64,000 nucleotides of DNA, from NCBI GenBank assembly GCA_016285055.1, contig JAEEPZ010000007.1, positions 1 to 64,000 on the forward strand. The letters run 5' to 3'. Shown here piece by piece: positions 23,430-31,692 of this stretch. A program made the translations under genes and the position numbers. Origin of the DNA: Prevotella sp. GTDB lineage: Bacteria; Bacteroidota; Bacteroidia; Bacteroidales; Bacteroidaceae. The notes beneath the pieces were generated by a model that was not told the origin of the DNA, made no database searches, and saw only the letters and a list, made by a program, of their open reading frames with translations. The first letter of the stretch is position 1, and the number at the start of each line of letters is the position of its first letter.

Positions 23430-25226
23430 ATGAAAAGAACTAAACTCAAAATCGGGCTGCTAATGCTACTTTGTTTAGCAATTAGCAATGTGTATGGTCA
23501 AAGTAGTGAAACACTCTATTACTATTCTTTTGTAAACTCTGGTATAGATGACACTTGGGACAATCAAAGTGGGAGGTGGTATGCGAATGCTAATCAACCA
23601 GCGACCATAGATTACAGTATTCTCAACCTTAATGAAACTGCGGTTTTGCGAACTACTGTTGATTTCAATAATACCTTTTACAAAAGCTTTGTCTTTACAG
23701 TGGAATCTTATGATGACTGGACTATTGGCAATATAAAGTCATTCTACTACAATGTTGATGGCAACACGAGAGAAATGACACCTTTTAACTTGCTATCATA
23801 CGGAAATGGATTTTATGAGTTGAAGTATAGTGACACATACCCTAAGAACAAAGTGACTTTAATATTTAGGGCCAGAAAAACTGATGCAAGCCAGAATTAT
23901 AAGGTAAAAATCAGGAGTATAAAGATAACAGGTGTCAAATGCTATGACATAAATAGTGATTTCCCTGCCGAACAGTCTATTACAGATTTGACAGACTTCT
24001 ATAACCTCCCCGACAATCAACCTGTCAAAATGAATGTCGAATCAGGGATCGTCAGAGCAACTAATAGAGGTATGGCATTGTTACAAGATGGAAATGGGGG
24101 AGTCTATGTAAATCTGAAAAACCTTCTTGAACTTAATACATCCAAACTCCCAAATAAAGGCTATTTCTCTGGCGTAGTGTATGGAGTTAAGAAGACTGAA
24201 AATAAAATACCTACACTAACAGCAGTTACGACAGTTCTTAATAGTTCTGATGGGAATGTTGTATTGAAGGATGATGAGCCAATTTATATTACCGAGGAAG
24301 AATATCTGACTGGTAACTATTCTGGAAAATACATATCCATGCAGATAGAGAATTATACAATGATAACGGACATACTCGGTTACTACTGGACTAATTATAT
24401 TCTTGATGACTTAAATGTATGTGCCAACAATTATAGTTGGGATTACAGCGGGTTAAAAATATGCGGCATAGCCCTTCCTCCTACACCAGAATACCAATTG
24501 TTAGCTTATCTATACAACCCTCGTCATTTCTGGTACTTTCTGTTCTCTGATGAATCAGGAATTGATGAATCTATTGAAGATGCTATGTTGAATGCTGTTG
24601 TGAGAAGAAACCTTAAAGCTGGTCAATGGAACACTTTAGTTATGCCATTCGATATTGATAATAGCATTGGAGAATTGGCCGTTTTTGAATCTTCAGGGAA
24701 TGGAGTTCTTAATTTTACAAGTACAGATAAAGTCAGTGCTGGTCATCCTTTCCTTATAAAACCATACGAAGATGTTAAGGAAATCTGTAATTGTAGCATA
24801 CCTGATGAAATGTTTAGAGCCGACTATCAAGAAATGATGTTCGCCAACCCTGGGAGATATTACATAAATACGAAAAATCTCTATTCTACCAGAGGCGGTG
24901 ATTACGATTTCGTTCCAACATTCAATGCTGTTCAACCTGGGGAGGGATGCTATTACTTGGCTGGTAATAATACAATAAAATCCCTTTCAGCAGATGGCAC
25001 TATAAAAGGACTTCGTGCCTACTTCCAACCATCGACCCCTTCCGCTGCAAGAATTAGAGCAATCAATGTTGATGGTATAACAACAACAATAAGCGAAGTA
25101 TGTAGTGAAGAAGGATCTGAGAAATCAGAAGGAATATATTCTATCAATGGTTTGTACCTTGGTGACAATCTTGATAAATTGCCGAAAGGCGTATATGTGA
25201 TAAATGGTAAAAAGGTAATCAAATAA
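23430..25226 (+). CDS. large exported protein with T9SS-type C-terminal sorting domain (cargo)
   Basis: 598 residues. Signal peptide MKRTKLKIGLLMLLCLAISN-VYG with cleavage before QSSE. The body is a beta-rich region. A segment AGQWNTLVMPFDID, seen repeatedly in Prevotella surface proteins, comes before the end. The last 35 residues (IYSINGLYLGDN through GVYVINGKKVIK) match the type-A T9SS sorting tail: two short strands around a GxY..xGKKxxK ending. It would leave the cell through the GldKLMN/PorP machinery encoded later in this window. A consensus promoter drives it, and a 53-residue peptide gene follows 12 bp downstream. Confidence 0.8.
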   Translation: MKRTKLKIGLLMLLCLAISNVYGQSSETLYYYSFVNSGIDDTWDNQSGRWYANANQPATIDYSILNLNETAVLRTTVDFNNTFYKSFVFTVESYDDWTIGNIKSFYYNVDGNTREMTPFNLLSYGNGFYELKYSDTYPKNKVTLIFRARKTDASQNYKVKIRSIKITGVKCYDINSDFPAEQSITDLTDFYNLPDNQPVKMNVESGIVRATNRGMALLQDGNGGVYVNLKNLLELNTSKLPNKGYFSGVVYGVKKTENKIPTLTAVTTVLNSSDGNVVLKDDEPIYITEEEYLTGNYSGKYISMQIENYTMITDILGYYWTNYILDDLNVCANNYSWDYSGLKICGIALPPTPEYQLLAYLYNPRHFWYFLFSDESGIDESIEDAMLNAVVRRNLKAGQWNTLVMPFDIDNSIGELAVFESSGNGVLNFTSTDKVSAGHPFLIKPYEDVKEICNCSIPDEMFRADYQEMMFANPGRYYINTKNLYSTRGGDYDFVPTFNAVQPGEGCYYLAGNNTIKSLSADGTIKGLRAYFQPSTPSAARIRAINVDGITTTISEVCSEEGSEKSEGIYSINGLYLGDNLDKLPKGVYVINGKKVIK

Positions 25227-25238
25227 GGAGGAACAATT

Positions 25239-25400
25239 ATGAAAAAGTCGTATCTAAAACCAGAAATGGAAGTAGTCTATGTTAGAGTTGCACACCAGTT
25301 GTTAGCTGCCAGTAATTATGATGAGCGTCGTATGAGAGTGTCAGGTCTTGATGATGAGTTTGACTACGACGGCGAAGATAACGGCTGGGATGCTTGGTAA
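25239..25400 (+). CDS. small acidic peptide (53 aa) paired with the exported protein
   Basis: MKKSYLKPEMEVVYVRVAHQ, then LLAASNYDERRMRVSG and a very acidic, aromatic tail (DDEFDYDGEDNGWDAW). It is preceded by a good purine-rich site (AAGGAGGA) 9 bases upstream and follows the T9SS cargo gene by 12 bp. The pattern MKKxYxxPxxEVV..LLAxS followed by an acidic tail recurs in many small Bacteroidetes ORFs annotated only as hypothetical. It has no hydrophobic export signal. It might be a leader-type peptide, an export partner or an immunity factor. Confidence 0.75.
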   Translation: MKKSYLKPEMEVVYVRVAHQLLAASNYDERRMRVSGLDDEFDYDGEDNGWDAW

Positions 25401-25412
25401 TACATGCAATAA

Positions 25413-25479
25413 GGGGGGCGGCTAAAATTTTCATAATTTTGTCCAATATGAAATTTGTTAATACAAAACGTCGCCCCCA
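25413..25479 (+). terminator. terminator-like hairpin after the small peptide gene
   Basis: GGGGGGCGGC pairs with GTCGCCCCC across a long AT-rich loop and is followed by ATTTTTC. Confidence 0.6.
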
Positions 25480-25565
25480 TTTTTCATACGCTTGAAAAAA
25501 TAAAAAGAAGAATTATGTAAGATGGTTAACTATCTTTGTTGGGCGGTTCGTGAGAATAGCCCTTT

Positions 25566-26885
25566 TTATTTGTTAGTCTTTCCTTTTTCTGAATTTAGCC
25601 GTATCACGTCCGACCACCTCGTTGTAGGATTAGGGCTTTTGTGGTCATGTTTGATGGCATTGGCGAAAACATCTGCTTTGCCCTTTCCGTCCTTTCGGGT
25701 GTACTGTTGCGCACCAAGCACTATCGTTTCACTACCCTGCATCCTGTTTATGCGGTCTATTACTTCATCGAGCCGCTTCATCTTCTGGAACTGTTCGGCA
25801 TTTATATCAAATAGATCTTGCTGGATTGGACTGTCAGCACCGATACCCATAACGATAACTCCTGCTTTCTTGTACTGATAGCCCTGCCTGTAAATCCTTT
25901 TCAGTATCTCGTTGGCCGTCTGAACAATGGTAATGGTAGAACTGGTAGGTGTGATAAGCCGTTGTTCCTGAAAATTCCAATACTGAGCAAGATCCTCCCT
26001 GAAAGCATTTGTATTCAGGAAAACGCCCACCGATGACGCAACTGTACTCTGCATTCTCAGTTTCTCAGCACATCGAGCAGCATAGTTTGCAACCTGAGTT
26101 CTTAGCCCCTCAATGTCAGAAATCATGCCATTAAAAGAGCGACTTGTGCAGATACTTTTCTTTTTGGTCAATTCTTCGTTTGGCACACAGTCTTCGCCAT
26201 TCAGTTCGCGCCAGGTTCTTTGAATGACAATGTTGTTAAATGTGAGCTTAACCCAATCGCCATTGTGTGCGGCAAAGTCATAGGCCGTCCTAACTCCCAA
26301 AGCATCAAGTTTGGCAGCATATCTTCTACCAATACCCCAGACTTCATCGATGGGGTACAGTTTAAGAGCCTTGATTCGTTTCTCGTCGGTATCTATCATG
26401 CAACAGTGACGGTAGCCCTGATATTTCTTGGCAAAGTGAGAGGCCATCTTAGCCAGTGTCTTATTGGGTGCAAGTCCTATACTCACTGGCATACCGACGT
26501 ACTGCTTTATCTTCTTATGTAGTTCCTCTCCCCACCGCTTCAAGTCCAGGTGCTCCATTCCATCGAGGTACACAAAGCATTCGTCGATACTGTAGCGGAA
26601 ATATGCTGGAACTTCTTTACTGATAATGCTTACTATACGTCCAGTCAGTTCACCATATAATTCATAATTTGACGAAAAGACTGCAATCTTCTGGTTAGGG
26701 AACTGTTGCGCCAGTTGGAAGTATGGTGTACCGGCCTTTATTCCCATCTTCTTTGCTTCATTACTGCGAGCCACTACGCAACCGTCGTTATTACTCAATA
26801 CGACTACAGGCACACCTTCCAGATCAGGCCGAAAGACACGCTCACATGATACGTAGCAGTTATCACAGTCAATGATGCCGTACAT
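25566..26885 (-). CDS. umuC: Y-family DNA polymerase V subunit UmuC
   Basis: 439 residues. The N-terminal palm has [20 protein letters not shown] with the metal Asp, [14 protein letters not shown] (the steric-gate region), and [11 protein letters not shown] with the catalytic DE pair (about 98-100). [16 protein letters not shown] is the helix-hairpin-helix thumb. Little finger and C-terminal tail are present, so it looks full length. It would copy damaged DNA after SOS induction, with cleaved UmuD. It lies 3 bp downstream of umuD. An umuDC pair is frequent cargo on Bacteroidetes elements and would raise host mutation under stress. Confidence 0.92.
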   Translation of the reverse strand: MYGIIDCDNCYVSCERVFRPDLEGVPVVVLSNNDGCVVARSNEAKKMGIKAGTPYFQLAQQFPNQKIAVFSSNYELYGELTGRIVSIISKEVPAYFRYSIDECFVYLDGMEHLDLKRWGEELHKKIKQYVGMPVSIGLAPNKTLAKMASHFAKKYQGYRHCCMIDTDEKRIKALKLYPIDEVWGIGRRYAAKLDALGVRTAYDFAAHNGDWVKLTFNNIVIQRTWRELNGEDCVPNEELTKKKSICTSRSFNGMISDIEGLRTQVANYAARCAEKLRMQSTVASSVGVFLNTNAFREDLAQYWNFQEQRLITPTSSTITIVQTANEILKRIYRQGYQYKKAGVIVMGIGADSPIQQDLFDINAEQFQKMKRLDEVIDRINRMQGSETIVLGAQQYTRKDGKGKADVFANAIKHDHKSPNPTTRWSDVIRLNSEKGKTNK

Positions 26886-26888
26886 ATA

Positions 26889-27326
26889 TTATATTTTCTC
26901 AAAAGTACGGATTAAATGGATAACCACCCCCCACACTTGGAACTGCTCTGGATCATCAACACAGAACACAGGGAAATCGTCATTGGCTGGGCGCAATTCG
27001 ATGTAGCCTTCATCTTTGTGGGTTAGATCCAGGAACTTCATTGTAAAACCGCCATCCCACCATGCAACTACTATCGAGCCATGATGCGGTTCTACAGCTC
27101 TGTCAATAATAACCCTATCGCCATCTAAAAGGCCAGCATCTTTCATACTATCACCTTCTACATCACCATAGAACGATGCTTCGGGGTGTCTGATATAATC
27201 GCGATTGAAGTCTAATGTCTCATGCCTGTAATCGTCAGCAGGAGAAGGGAAACCAGCCACGACGCTTGCATGTTCAAGCTCTAAATTTGTGTCGAATACA
27301 CCTTTTATTATCTTTATATTACACAT
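26889..27326 (-). CDS. umuD: UmuD, self-cleaving S24 peptidase
   Basis: 145 residues from MCNIKIIKG; the track begins 13 residues earlier. With this start the landmarks fall on the E. coli UmuD numbers: cleavage site Ala24-Gly25 in VVAGFPSPADDY, nucleophile Ser60 in EGDSMKD and general base Lys97 in GGFTMKF. RecA filaments would trigger self-cleavage to UmuD', which joins UmuC. A -7 box TATCTTTG lies about 20 bp upstream, and a CCTCAAAA/TTTTGAGG inverted repeat (27360-27403) is a candidate control site. It is the last gene before the right attachment site. Confidence 0.92.
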   Translation of the reverse strand: MCNIKIIKGVFDTNLELEHASVVAGFPSPADDYRHETLDFNRDYIRHPEASFYGDVEGDSMKDAGLLDGDRVIIDRAVEPHHGSIVVAWWDGGFTMKFLDLTHKDEGYIELRPANDDFPVFCVDDPEQFQVWGVVIHLIRTFEKI

Positions 27327-27359
27327 ATACGGAATTTTGGTACAAAGATAATGAGAAAA

Positions 27360-27403
27360 CCTCAAAAACGCTCACAGATACCGTTAAAAGTGGCATTTTG
27401 AGG
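27360..27403. promoter_or_regulatory. inverted repeat upstream of umuD
   Basis: CCTCAAAA (27360-27367) and TTTTGAGG (27396-27403) face each other across 28 bp, just upstream of the umuD -7 box. They could bind an SOS-type or element regulator. Confidence 0.4.
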
Positions 27404-27442
27404 CATTTTTAGAAAGGAAACACTTAAATAATCTTAAAAATG

Positions 27443-27468
27443 TCAGGGGGAGCAGTCAGGGGGAGCAG
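27443..27468 (+). repeat. tandem candidate arm-type sites, right end
   Basis: TCAGGGGGAGCAG occurs twice head to tail (27443-27455, 27456-27468). Its core GGGGGAGCAG is also found at 898-907 near the left end, in the same orientation. It lies 55-80 bp from attR, which suits integrase or excisionase binding. Confidence 0.5.
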
Positions 27469-27474
27469 TTTTTG

Positions 27475-27511
27475 TAAAAAGAAAGAAACCCACTGAAAAT
27501 CAGCGGGTTTC
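27475..27511 (-). terminator. terminator of tRNA-Ser, supplied by the element
   Basis: On the minus strand GAAACCCGCTGA pairs with TCAGTGGGTTTC (one wobble) and is followed by TTTCTTTTT, 10 bp after the tRNA CCA end. It lies inside the element, so integration replaces the displaced chromosomal terminator (728-767). Confidence 0.8.
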
Positions 27512-27520
27512 TCAAATTCT

Positions 27521-27608
27521 TGGCGGAGAGAGAGGGATTCGAACCCCCGGCACGTCTCCGTGCGACGGTTTTCAAGACCGTTGTAATCGACCACTCTACC
27601 ATCTCTCC
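27521..27608 (-). tRNA. tRNA-Ser (anticodon UGA)
   Basis: 88 nt including an encoded CCA. Acceptor arms GGAGAGA/TCTCTCC pair. The anticodon loop CTTGAAAA has anticodon TGA (plus 27572-27574). The long variable arm (GCACGGAGACGTGC region) identifies tRNA-Ser, and the T loop reads GGTTCGAATCC. Its 3' end is the attachment site of the element. A -7 box TACCTTTG (plus 27637-27644) lies upstream. Confidence 0.96.
27523..27535. repeat. right attachment site within tRNA-Ser
   Basis: GCGGAGAGAGAGG, identical to 768-780. It covers one base of CCA, the discriminator and the acceptor-stem 3' strand. Confidence 0.7.
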
Positions 27609-27629
27609 AGTGCCCGAGTTGCTTGAAAA

Positions 27630-27776
27630 GCGGGTGCAAAGGTACAAAATAGTTGGGAGTTAGGGGGCAGGACGGAGGCGTTATTTTTTGCCGTTTAACA
27701 TTATTTACGAATCAACGGTCCAAAAACTCCTCCGTCGTGCCCCCTAACTTCTAACTTTTTCGTACCTTTGCACCAT
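27630..27776. promoter_or_regulatory. mirror-image divergent promoters of tRNA-Ser and mutS2
   Basis: Reading outward from the centre, both sides carry CTCCGTC(C/G)TGCCCCCTAACT, a few variable bases and GTACCTTTGCACC. The two copies match at about 40 of 45 positions (27677 down to about 27632, and 27730 up to 27774). The -7 boxes TACCTTTG lie at 27644-27637 (minus) and 27763-27770 (plus). Transcripts for mutS2 would start at or within a few bases of its ATG. Confidence 0.7.
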
Positions 27777-30363
27777 GATTTACCCAGAAAACTTTGAACG
27801 TAAGATTGGATTTGATGAGATACGGACGCTGCTGCGTGAGCGGTGCCTGAGCACACTCGGCAAGGAGAAGGTGGACAAGATAGCCTTTTCCACTGATGTC
27901 GCCGAGGTGAATGAATGGCTGGAGCAGACGCGTGAGTTCCGCCGTTTGCAGGAGAAAGCCACCGATTTCCCCATGCAGTATTTCTTCGACGTGCGCGAGA
28001 GCATCAAACGTATCCGACTTGAAGGCACACATCTGGAAGAGCAGGAGGTGTGGGACTTGCGGCGGTCGCTGGAGACGATTGCAAATATTGTGAAGTATCT
28101 CAATCAAGATAACGACTCTCTTCCTGTAGCTGAATACGCCTATCCTGCCCTGCAAAGATTGACACAGGATGTGGCGACTTTCCCGGCCATGATGCGCCGC
28201 ATAGACTCTATTCTGGATAAATTTGGCAAGATCAAGGACTCGGCGACGATGACGCTTGCGGGCATCCGCCACGACATGCTGAAGATGGAGGGTTCCATCT
28301 CGCGTACCTTATATACGATACTTCATGCGGCTCAAAAAGACGGCTTGGTGGACAAGGATGCTGCTCCGACGGTGCGCGACGGGCGCCTGATGATTCCCGT
28401 CTCGCCCAGCGTGAAGCGCAGAATCAACGGCATTGTGCATGATGAGTCGGCAACGGGCAAGACCGTGTTCATTGAGCCGACGGAGGTGGTGGAAGCCAAT
28501 AACAAGGTGCGTGAGCTGGAGGCTGCCGAACGACGCGAGATTATCCGCATCCTGACGGTGTTCAGCGATGAGGTGCGCCCTCAAGCCACCGAGATTCTGA
28601 ACTCGTATGAATTTCTGGCACAGATAGACCTGATTCACGCTAAAGCTGAGCTGGCCAAGCTGACGAAAGCCATTGAGCCGATGCCGCAGGTTCTGTCAAA
28701 GCCGCATATTGACTGGATTCAGGCTGTCCATCCGCTGCTGCAGCTCTCGTTGGAGAAACAGGGCAAGAAAGTGGTGCCATTAGACATCGAGCTGAAGGCT
28801 CCCGCCACCACCCTGCTTATTATCTCCGGCCCCAATGCGGGCGGCAAGTCGGTGTGCCTGAAGACGGTGGGACTGCTGCAGTATATGCTGCAATGCGGTG
28901 TGAGCATTCCTGTGGGCGAGCGCTCACTCTGCGGCATGTTCGACAGCATCATGATAGACATCGGCGATGAGCAGAGCATTGAGGATGACCTGTCGACGTA
29001 CTCCAGCCATCTGATGAACATGAAGCAGATGATTCGCAACTGCAACGAGCACACGCTACTGCTCATCGACGAGTTTGGCGGTGGTACTGAGCCGATGATT
29101 GGCGGTGCCATAGCCGAGGCGGTGCTGAAGCAGTTTTGGAAGAAGAAGGCCTTTGGTGTCATCACCACCCATTATCAGAACCTGAAGCACTTCGCCGACG
29201 GCCATGAGGGCGTGGTCAACGGCGCGATGCTCTACGACCGTAACGAGATGCGTGCCCTCTTCCAGCTCAGCATCGGCCAGCCGGGCAGCAGCTTTGCCAT
29301 CGAGATAGCCCGTAAGACAGGCCTGCCCGAGGAGGTGATCAACGATGCCAGCGACATTGTGGGCCGCGAATACATCCAGAGCGACAAGTACCTGCAGGAC
29401 ATCGTGCGCGACAAGCGCTATTGGGAGGGCAAGCGCCAGACCATCCACCAGCACGAGAAGAAGCTGGAGGCAAGAGGCGAGAAGCTGGAGGCCAGCATCG
29501 AGGAGATAGAGCAGGAGCGCAAGGCCATCCTCCGGCGTGCAAAGGAGCAGGCCGAGGAGCTGCTCTCTCAGGCCAACAAGAAGATTGAGAATGCCATCCG
29601 CGAGATTCGTGAACAGCAGGCCGAGAGAGAGGCCACACGCCGCATCCGTGAGGAGATGGAGCAGTTTAAGCAGGAGGTGGAGGGCATCGACACCCGCCAG
29701 AACGATGAGCTGATAGAGCGGAAGATGCGCCAGATAGAGGAGCGGAAGAAGAGAAAGGAGGAGCGGAAAAATGAAAAGTTAAAAGCTAAGAGTGAAGAAT
29801 CGGCTACCGCCAAACCTTCACCTACAGGAACCGCGGAAGGCAATTCTTCACTTTCCACTCATCAGTCTTCACTTCTGCCCGGTTCCACCGTCCGCATCAA
29901 AGGCCTCACCAGCATTGGCACGATAGAGAAGATTGACGGCAAGCAGGCGGTGATTGTCTTCGGCAGCATGCGCACGAAGATGCGCTTAGACCGTCTGGAG
30001 CCTGCCAAGGCCCCTGTGAAAGAGCAGACGAAGGCCGAGGAACGCAATGCACAGATTTCCGGCAGCTACGCCACATTAGGTGCAGGTACACGTGCCGCCA
30101 TCGACTCTCGCAAGATGAATTTCCACCAGGACCTTGACGTGCGCGGCATGCGTGGCGACGAGGCCATTCAGGCCGTCACCTATTTCATCGACGATGCCAT
30201 CCTTGTGGGCATGAGCCGCGTGCGCATCCTCCACGGCACTGGCACGGGCATCCTGCGCCAGCTCATCCGCCAGTATCTGGCCACCGTGCCCAATGTCGCC
30301 CACTTCCGCGACGAGCATGTGCAGTTTGGCGGCGCCGGCATCACCGTCGTCGACATTGAGTGA
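27775..30363 (+). CDS. mutS2: MutS2 family ATPase/endonuclease
   Basis: 862 residues. N-terminal core and lever helices come first, then the MutS-type ATPase with Walker A GPNAGGKS (about 351-358), Walker B LLLIDEFGGGTEP and ITTHYQNLK. A long coiled coil (about 515-660) follows, then a KOW/SH3-like stretch and a C-terminal Smr nuclease domain (DVRGMRGDEAI to HGTGTG, about 787-862). MutS2 acts on branched DNA or collided ribosomes. Residues about 664-702 are an unusual linker, Ser/Thr-rich with repeated ACTTTTCACTC-like words in the DNA, between coiled coil and KOW part. The -7 box lies only 5 bp before the ATG, so the mRNA may be nearly leaderless. Confidence 0.93.
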   Translation: MIYPENFERKIGFDEIRTLLRERCLSTLGKEKVDKIAFSTDVAEVNEWLEQTREFRRLQEKATDFPMQYFFDVRESIKRIRLEGTHLEEQEVWDLRRSLETIANIVKYLNQDNDSLPVAEYAYPALQRLTQDVATFPAMMRRIDSILDKFGKIKDSATMTLAGIRHDMLKMEGSISRTLYTILHAAQKDGLVDKDAAPTVRDGRLMIPVSPSVKRRINGIVHDESATGKTVFIEPTEVVEANNKVRELEAAERREIIRILTVFSDEVRPQATEILNSYEFLAQIDLIHAKAELAKLTKAIEPMPQVLSKPHIDWIQAVHPLLQLSLEKQGKKVVPLDIELKAPATTLLIISGPNAGGKSVCLKTVGLLQYMLQCGVSIPVGERSLCGMFDSIMIDIGDEQSIEDDLSTYSSHLMNMKQMIRNCNEHTLLLIDEFGGGTEPMIGGAIAEAVLKQFWKKKAFGVITTHYQNLKHFADGHEGVVNGAMLYDRNEMRALFQLSIGQPGSSFAIEIARKTGLPEEVINDASDIVGREYIQSDKYLQDIVRDKRYWEGKRQTIHQHEKKLEARGEKLEASIEEIEQERKAILRRAKEQAEELLSQANKKIENAIREIREQQAEREATRRIREEMEQFKQEVEGIDTRQNDELIERKMRQIEERKKRKEERKNEKLKAKSEESATAKPSPTGTAEGNSSLSTHQSSLLPGSTVRIKGLTSIGTIEKIDGKQAVIVFGSMRTKMRLDRLEPAKAPVKEQTKAEERNAQISGSYATLGAGTRAAIDSRKMNFHQDLDVRGMRGDEAIQAVTYFIDDAILVGMSRVRILHGTGTGILRQLIRQYLATVPNVAHFRDEHVQFGGAGITVVDIE
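29770..29881 (+). repeat. word-repeat insert within mutS2
   Basis: The stretch coding for the KAKSEES...LSTHQSSLL linker is made of short repeated words (AAAAGTTAAAAGCTAAGAGTG, then TTCTTCACTTTCCACTC and CAGTCTTCACTTC). Similar words occur in the intergenic gaps of this region. It is in frame and lies between domains. Confidence 0.55.
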
Positions 30364-30381
30364 AGAAAGGAAGGAGGCTTG

Positions 30382-31671
30382 TTATTGCCTGTCGAACTCA
30401 GGTTCTTTAATCATCTTTCCCCGGCAGAAGCGGTGCACAATCTGGCGGTCGTCGCCCAGATAGATGTAACGCTCCAGCCGCTCTAATAGCGAATAGTTGT
30501 CGAAATTCAGGTTGCTGTCGTCAATGACGAGGGCGTCGAACTCATAGCCCGGCTCGAAACTTCCCACACGTCCGAAGGAGCTCCCGGCTGACTTTGTGGC
30601 AAGCCAGAACGCCTCTGACAGCGAGAGGAATGGCAGATGGAAATTCTTCTGATAGTGCATCTTGCTCACCTGTATGGCATAGACCATCATGCGGAAGATG
30701 TTCAGGTCGTGGCCGCCGCTGATGTCGCTGCCGAGTCCCACACTCAGTCCTTCGTCGAGGAACTGTCGGATGGGTGCCATGCCCGAGGCCACATTGAAAT
30801 TCGACGTGGGACAGTGGGCCACCACCACCTTGCGGCGCTTCATCAGTGCCAGCTCTTCGCCTTCAGTCCATACGCAGTGGGCCATCACGGTGGGTGTCTG
30901 TCCGAAGAGGCCGTAGCGGTCGTAGGCATCGCCATAGCAGGTGCTCTCCTTTTCCAGCGACTGCACCCAGTCTATCTCATCCTTGTTCTCTGAGAGATGC
31001 GACTGCACGGGCAACTGATATTTAGCCGCCAGCTGGCCACAGGCGCGGAGCATCTCGGACGTACACGACGGGATGAAACGGGGCGTGATGATGGGTCGCA
31101 CCAACGACTCTTCACTCCTATCCCCGCACTCTTCTATCAGCGTCTCATAGCCCTGCACCATCTCTTCCACCGACTCCCTGAGCCCTTGAGGGCAGTTGCG
31201 GTTCATGGCCACCTTGCCCACCAGCGCACCCATGCCGGTCTCTCGGAAGAGGCGCATCAGCAGGCGGGTGCTCTCGGTATGAACGGTGGCAAACACACAG
31301 GCGCGCATGGTGCCGAAGCGCCACAGGTCGTGCACAAAGCGGCGGTACATACGCTCAGCATAGGCCACGTCGGCAAATTTCACTTCCTCAGGAAAAGTGT
31401 AGCTTTGCAGCCACGGCAGCAGTTCCAAGTCCATGGCGATACCCTGATTGCGATACTGCGGGGCGTGCACATGCAGGTCGTTCATGGCAGGAATGAGCAG
31501 ACGGTCGCCAAAATCGGTGACTTCTGCGTCATCATCGGCCAGCGACGCCAAGTCTGTGGCCACGCCTGCCACGCGCCCATCGGCGTTCACGGCTACATAT
31601 CCGTTCTCCAACACCTCGAAGCGATGCTTCTCTTTTGTATAGAGGATGTGAGCTTTATAAATCTTCTTCAT
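30382..31671 (-). CDS. guaD: guanine deaminase-like amidohydrolase
   Basis: 429 residues from MKKIYKAHILY; the track runs further upstream. Metal ligands can be followed: HVHAPQYRNQG (HxH with the guanine-deaminase PQY signature), QSHLSENKDEIDWV, MAHCVWTEGEEL and the Asp in GLGSDISGGH. It would convert guanine to xanthine and ammonia in purine salvage. Its stop faces that of mutS2 across 18 bp. Upstream is the PfkB kinase gene with a 64-bp gap that holds a GTGCACG-AATA-CGTGCAC hairpin. Other cyclic-amidine deaminases are possible, but the PQY and SENKDEI signatures favour guanine. Confidence 0.85.
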   Translation of the reverse strand: MKKIYKAHILYTKEKHRFEVLENGYVAVNADGRVAGVATDLASLADDDAEVTDFGDRLLIPAMNDLHVHAPQYRNQGIAMDLELLPWLQSYTFPEEVKFADVAYAERMYRRFVHDLWRFGTMRACVFATVHTESTRLLMRLFRETGMGALVGKVAMNRNCPQGLRESVEEMVQGYETLIEECGDRSEESLVRPIITPRFIPSCTSEMLRACGQLAAKYQLPVQSHLSENKDEIDWVQSLEKESTCYGDAYDRYGLFGQTPTVMAHCVWTEGEELALMKRRKVVVAHCPTSNFNVASGMAPIRQFLDEGLSVGLGSDISGGHDLNIFRMMVYAIQVSKMHYQKNFHLPFLSLSEAFWLATKSAGSSFGRVGSFEPGYEFDALVIDDSNLNFDNYSLLERLERYIYLGDDRQIVHRFCRGKMIKEPEFDRQ

Positions 31672-31692
31672 TTCAGCATGTTTTGTGACGGT

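Larger units (their letters stand above)
768..27535. mobile_element. integrated genetic element in tRNA-Ser(UGA), about 26.8 kb
   Basis: Bounded by the 13-bp direct copies of the tRNA-Ser 3' end, with a tyrosine integrase just inside the left end and an intact tRNA at the right end. Base composition inside is clearly AT-richer than in the flanking housekeeping region right of 27.7 kb. Recognisable modules are integration (integrase, DUF3853), replication (AAA ATPase, primase-like protein), recombination (exonuclease, DUF1071 annealing protein, serine recombinase), umuDC, a Dam-like methyltransferase, a homing endonuclease, and two cargo blocks encoding exported or membrane proteins. No relaxase, coupling protein, tra, capsid, terminase or tail gene is visible. 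It may be a satellite-like or mobilisable element rather than a self-transmissible one. Confidence 0.75.
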
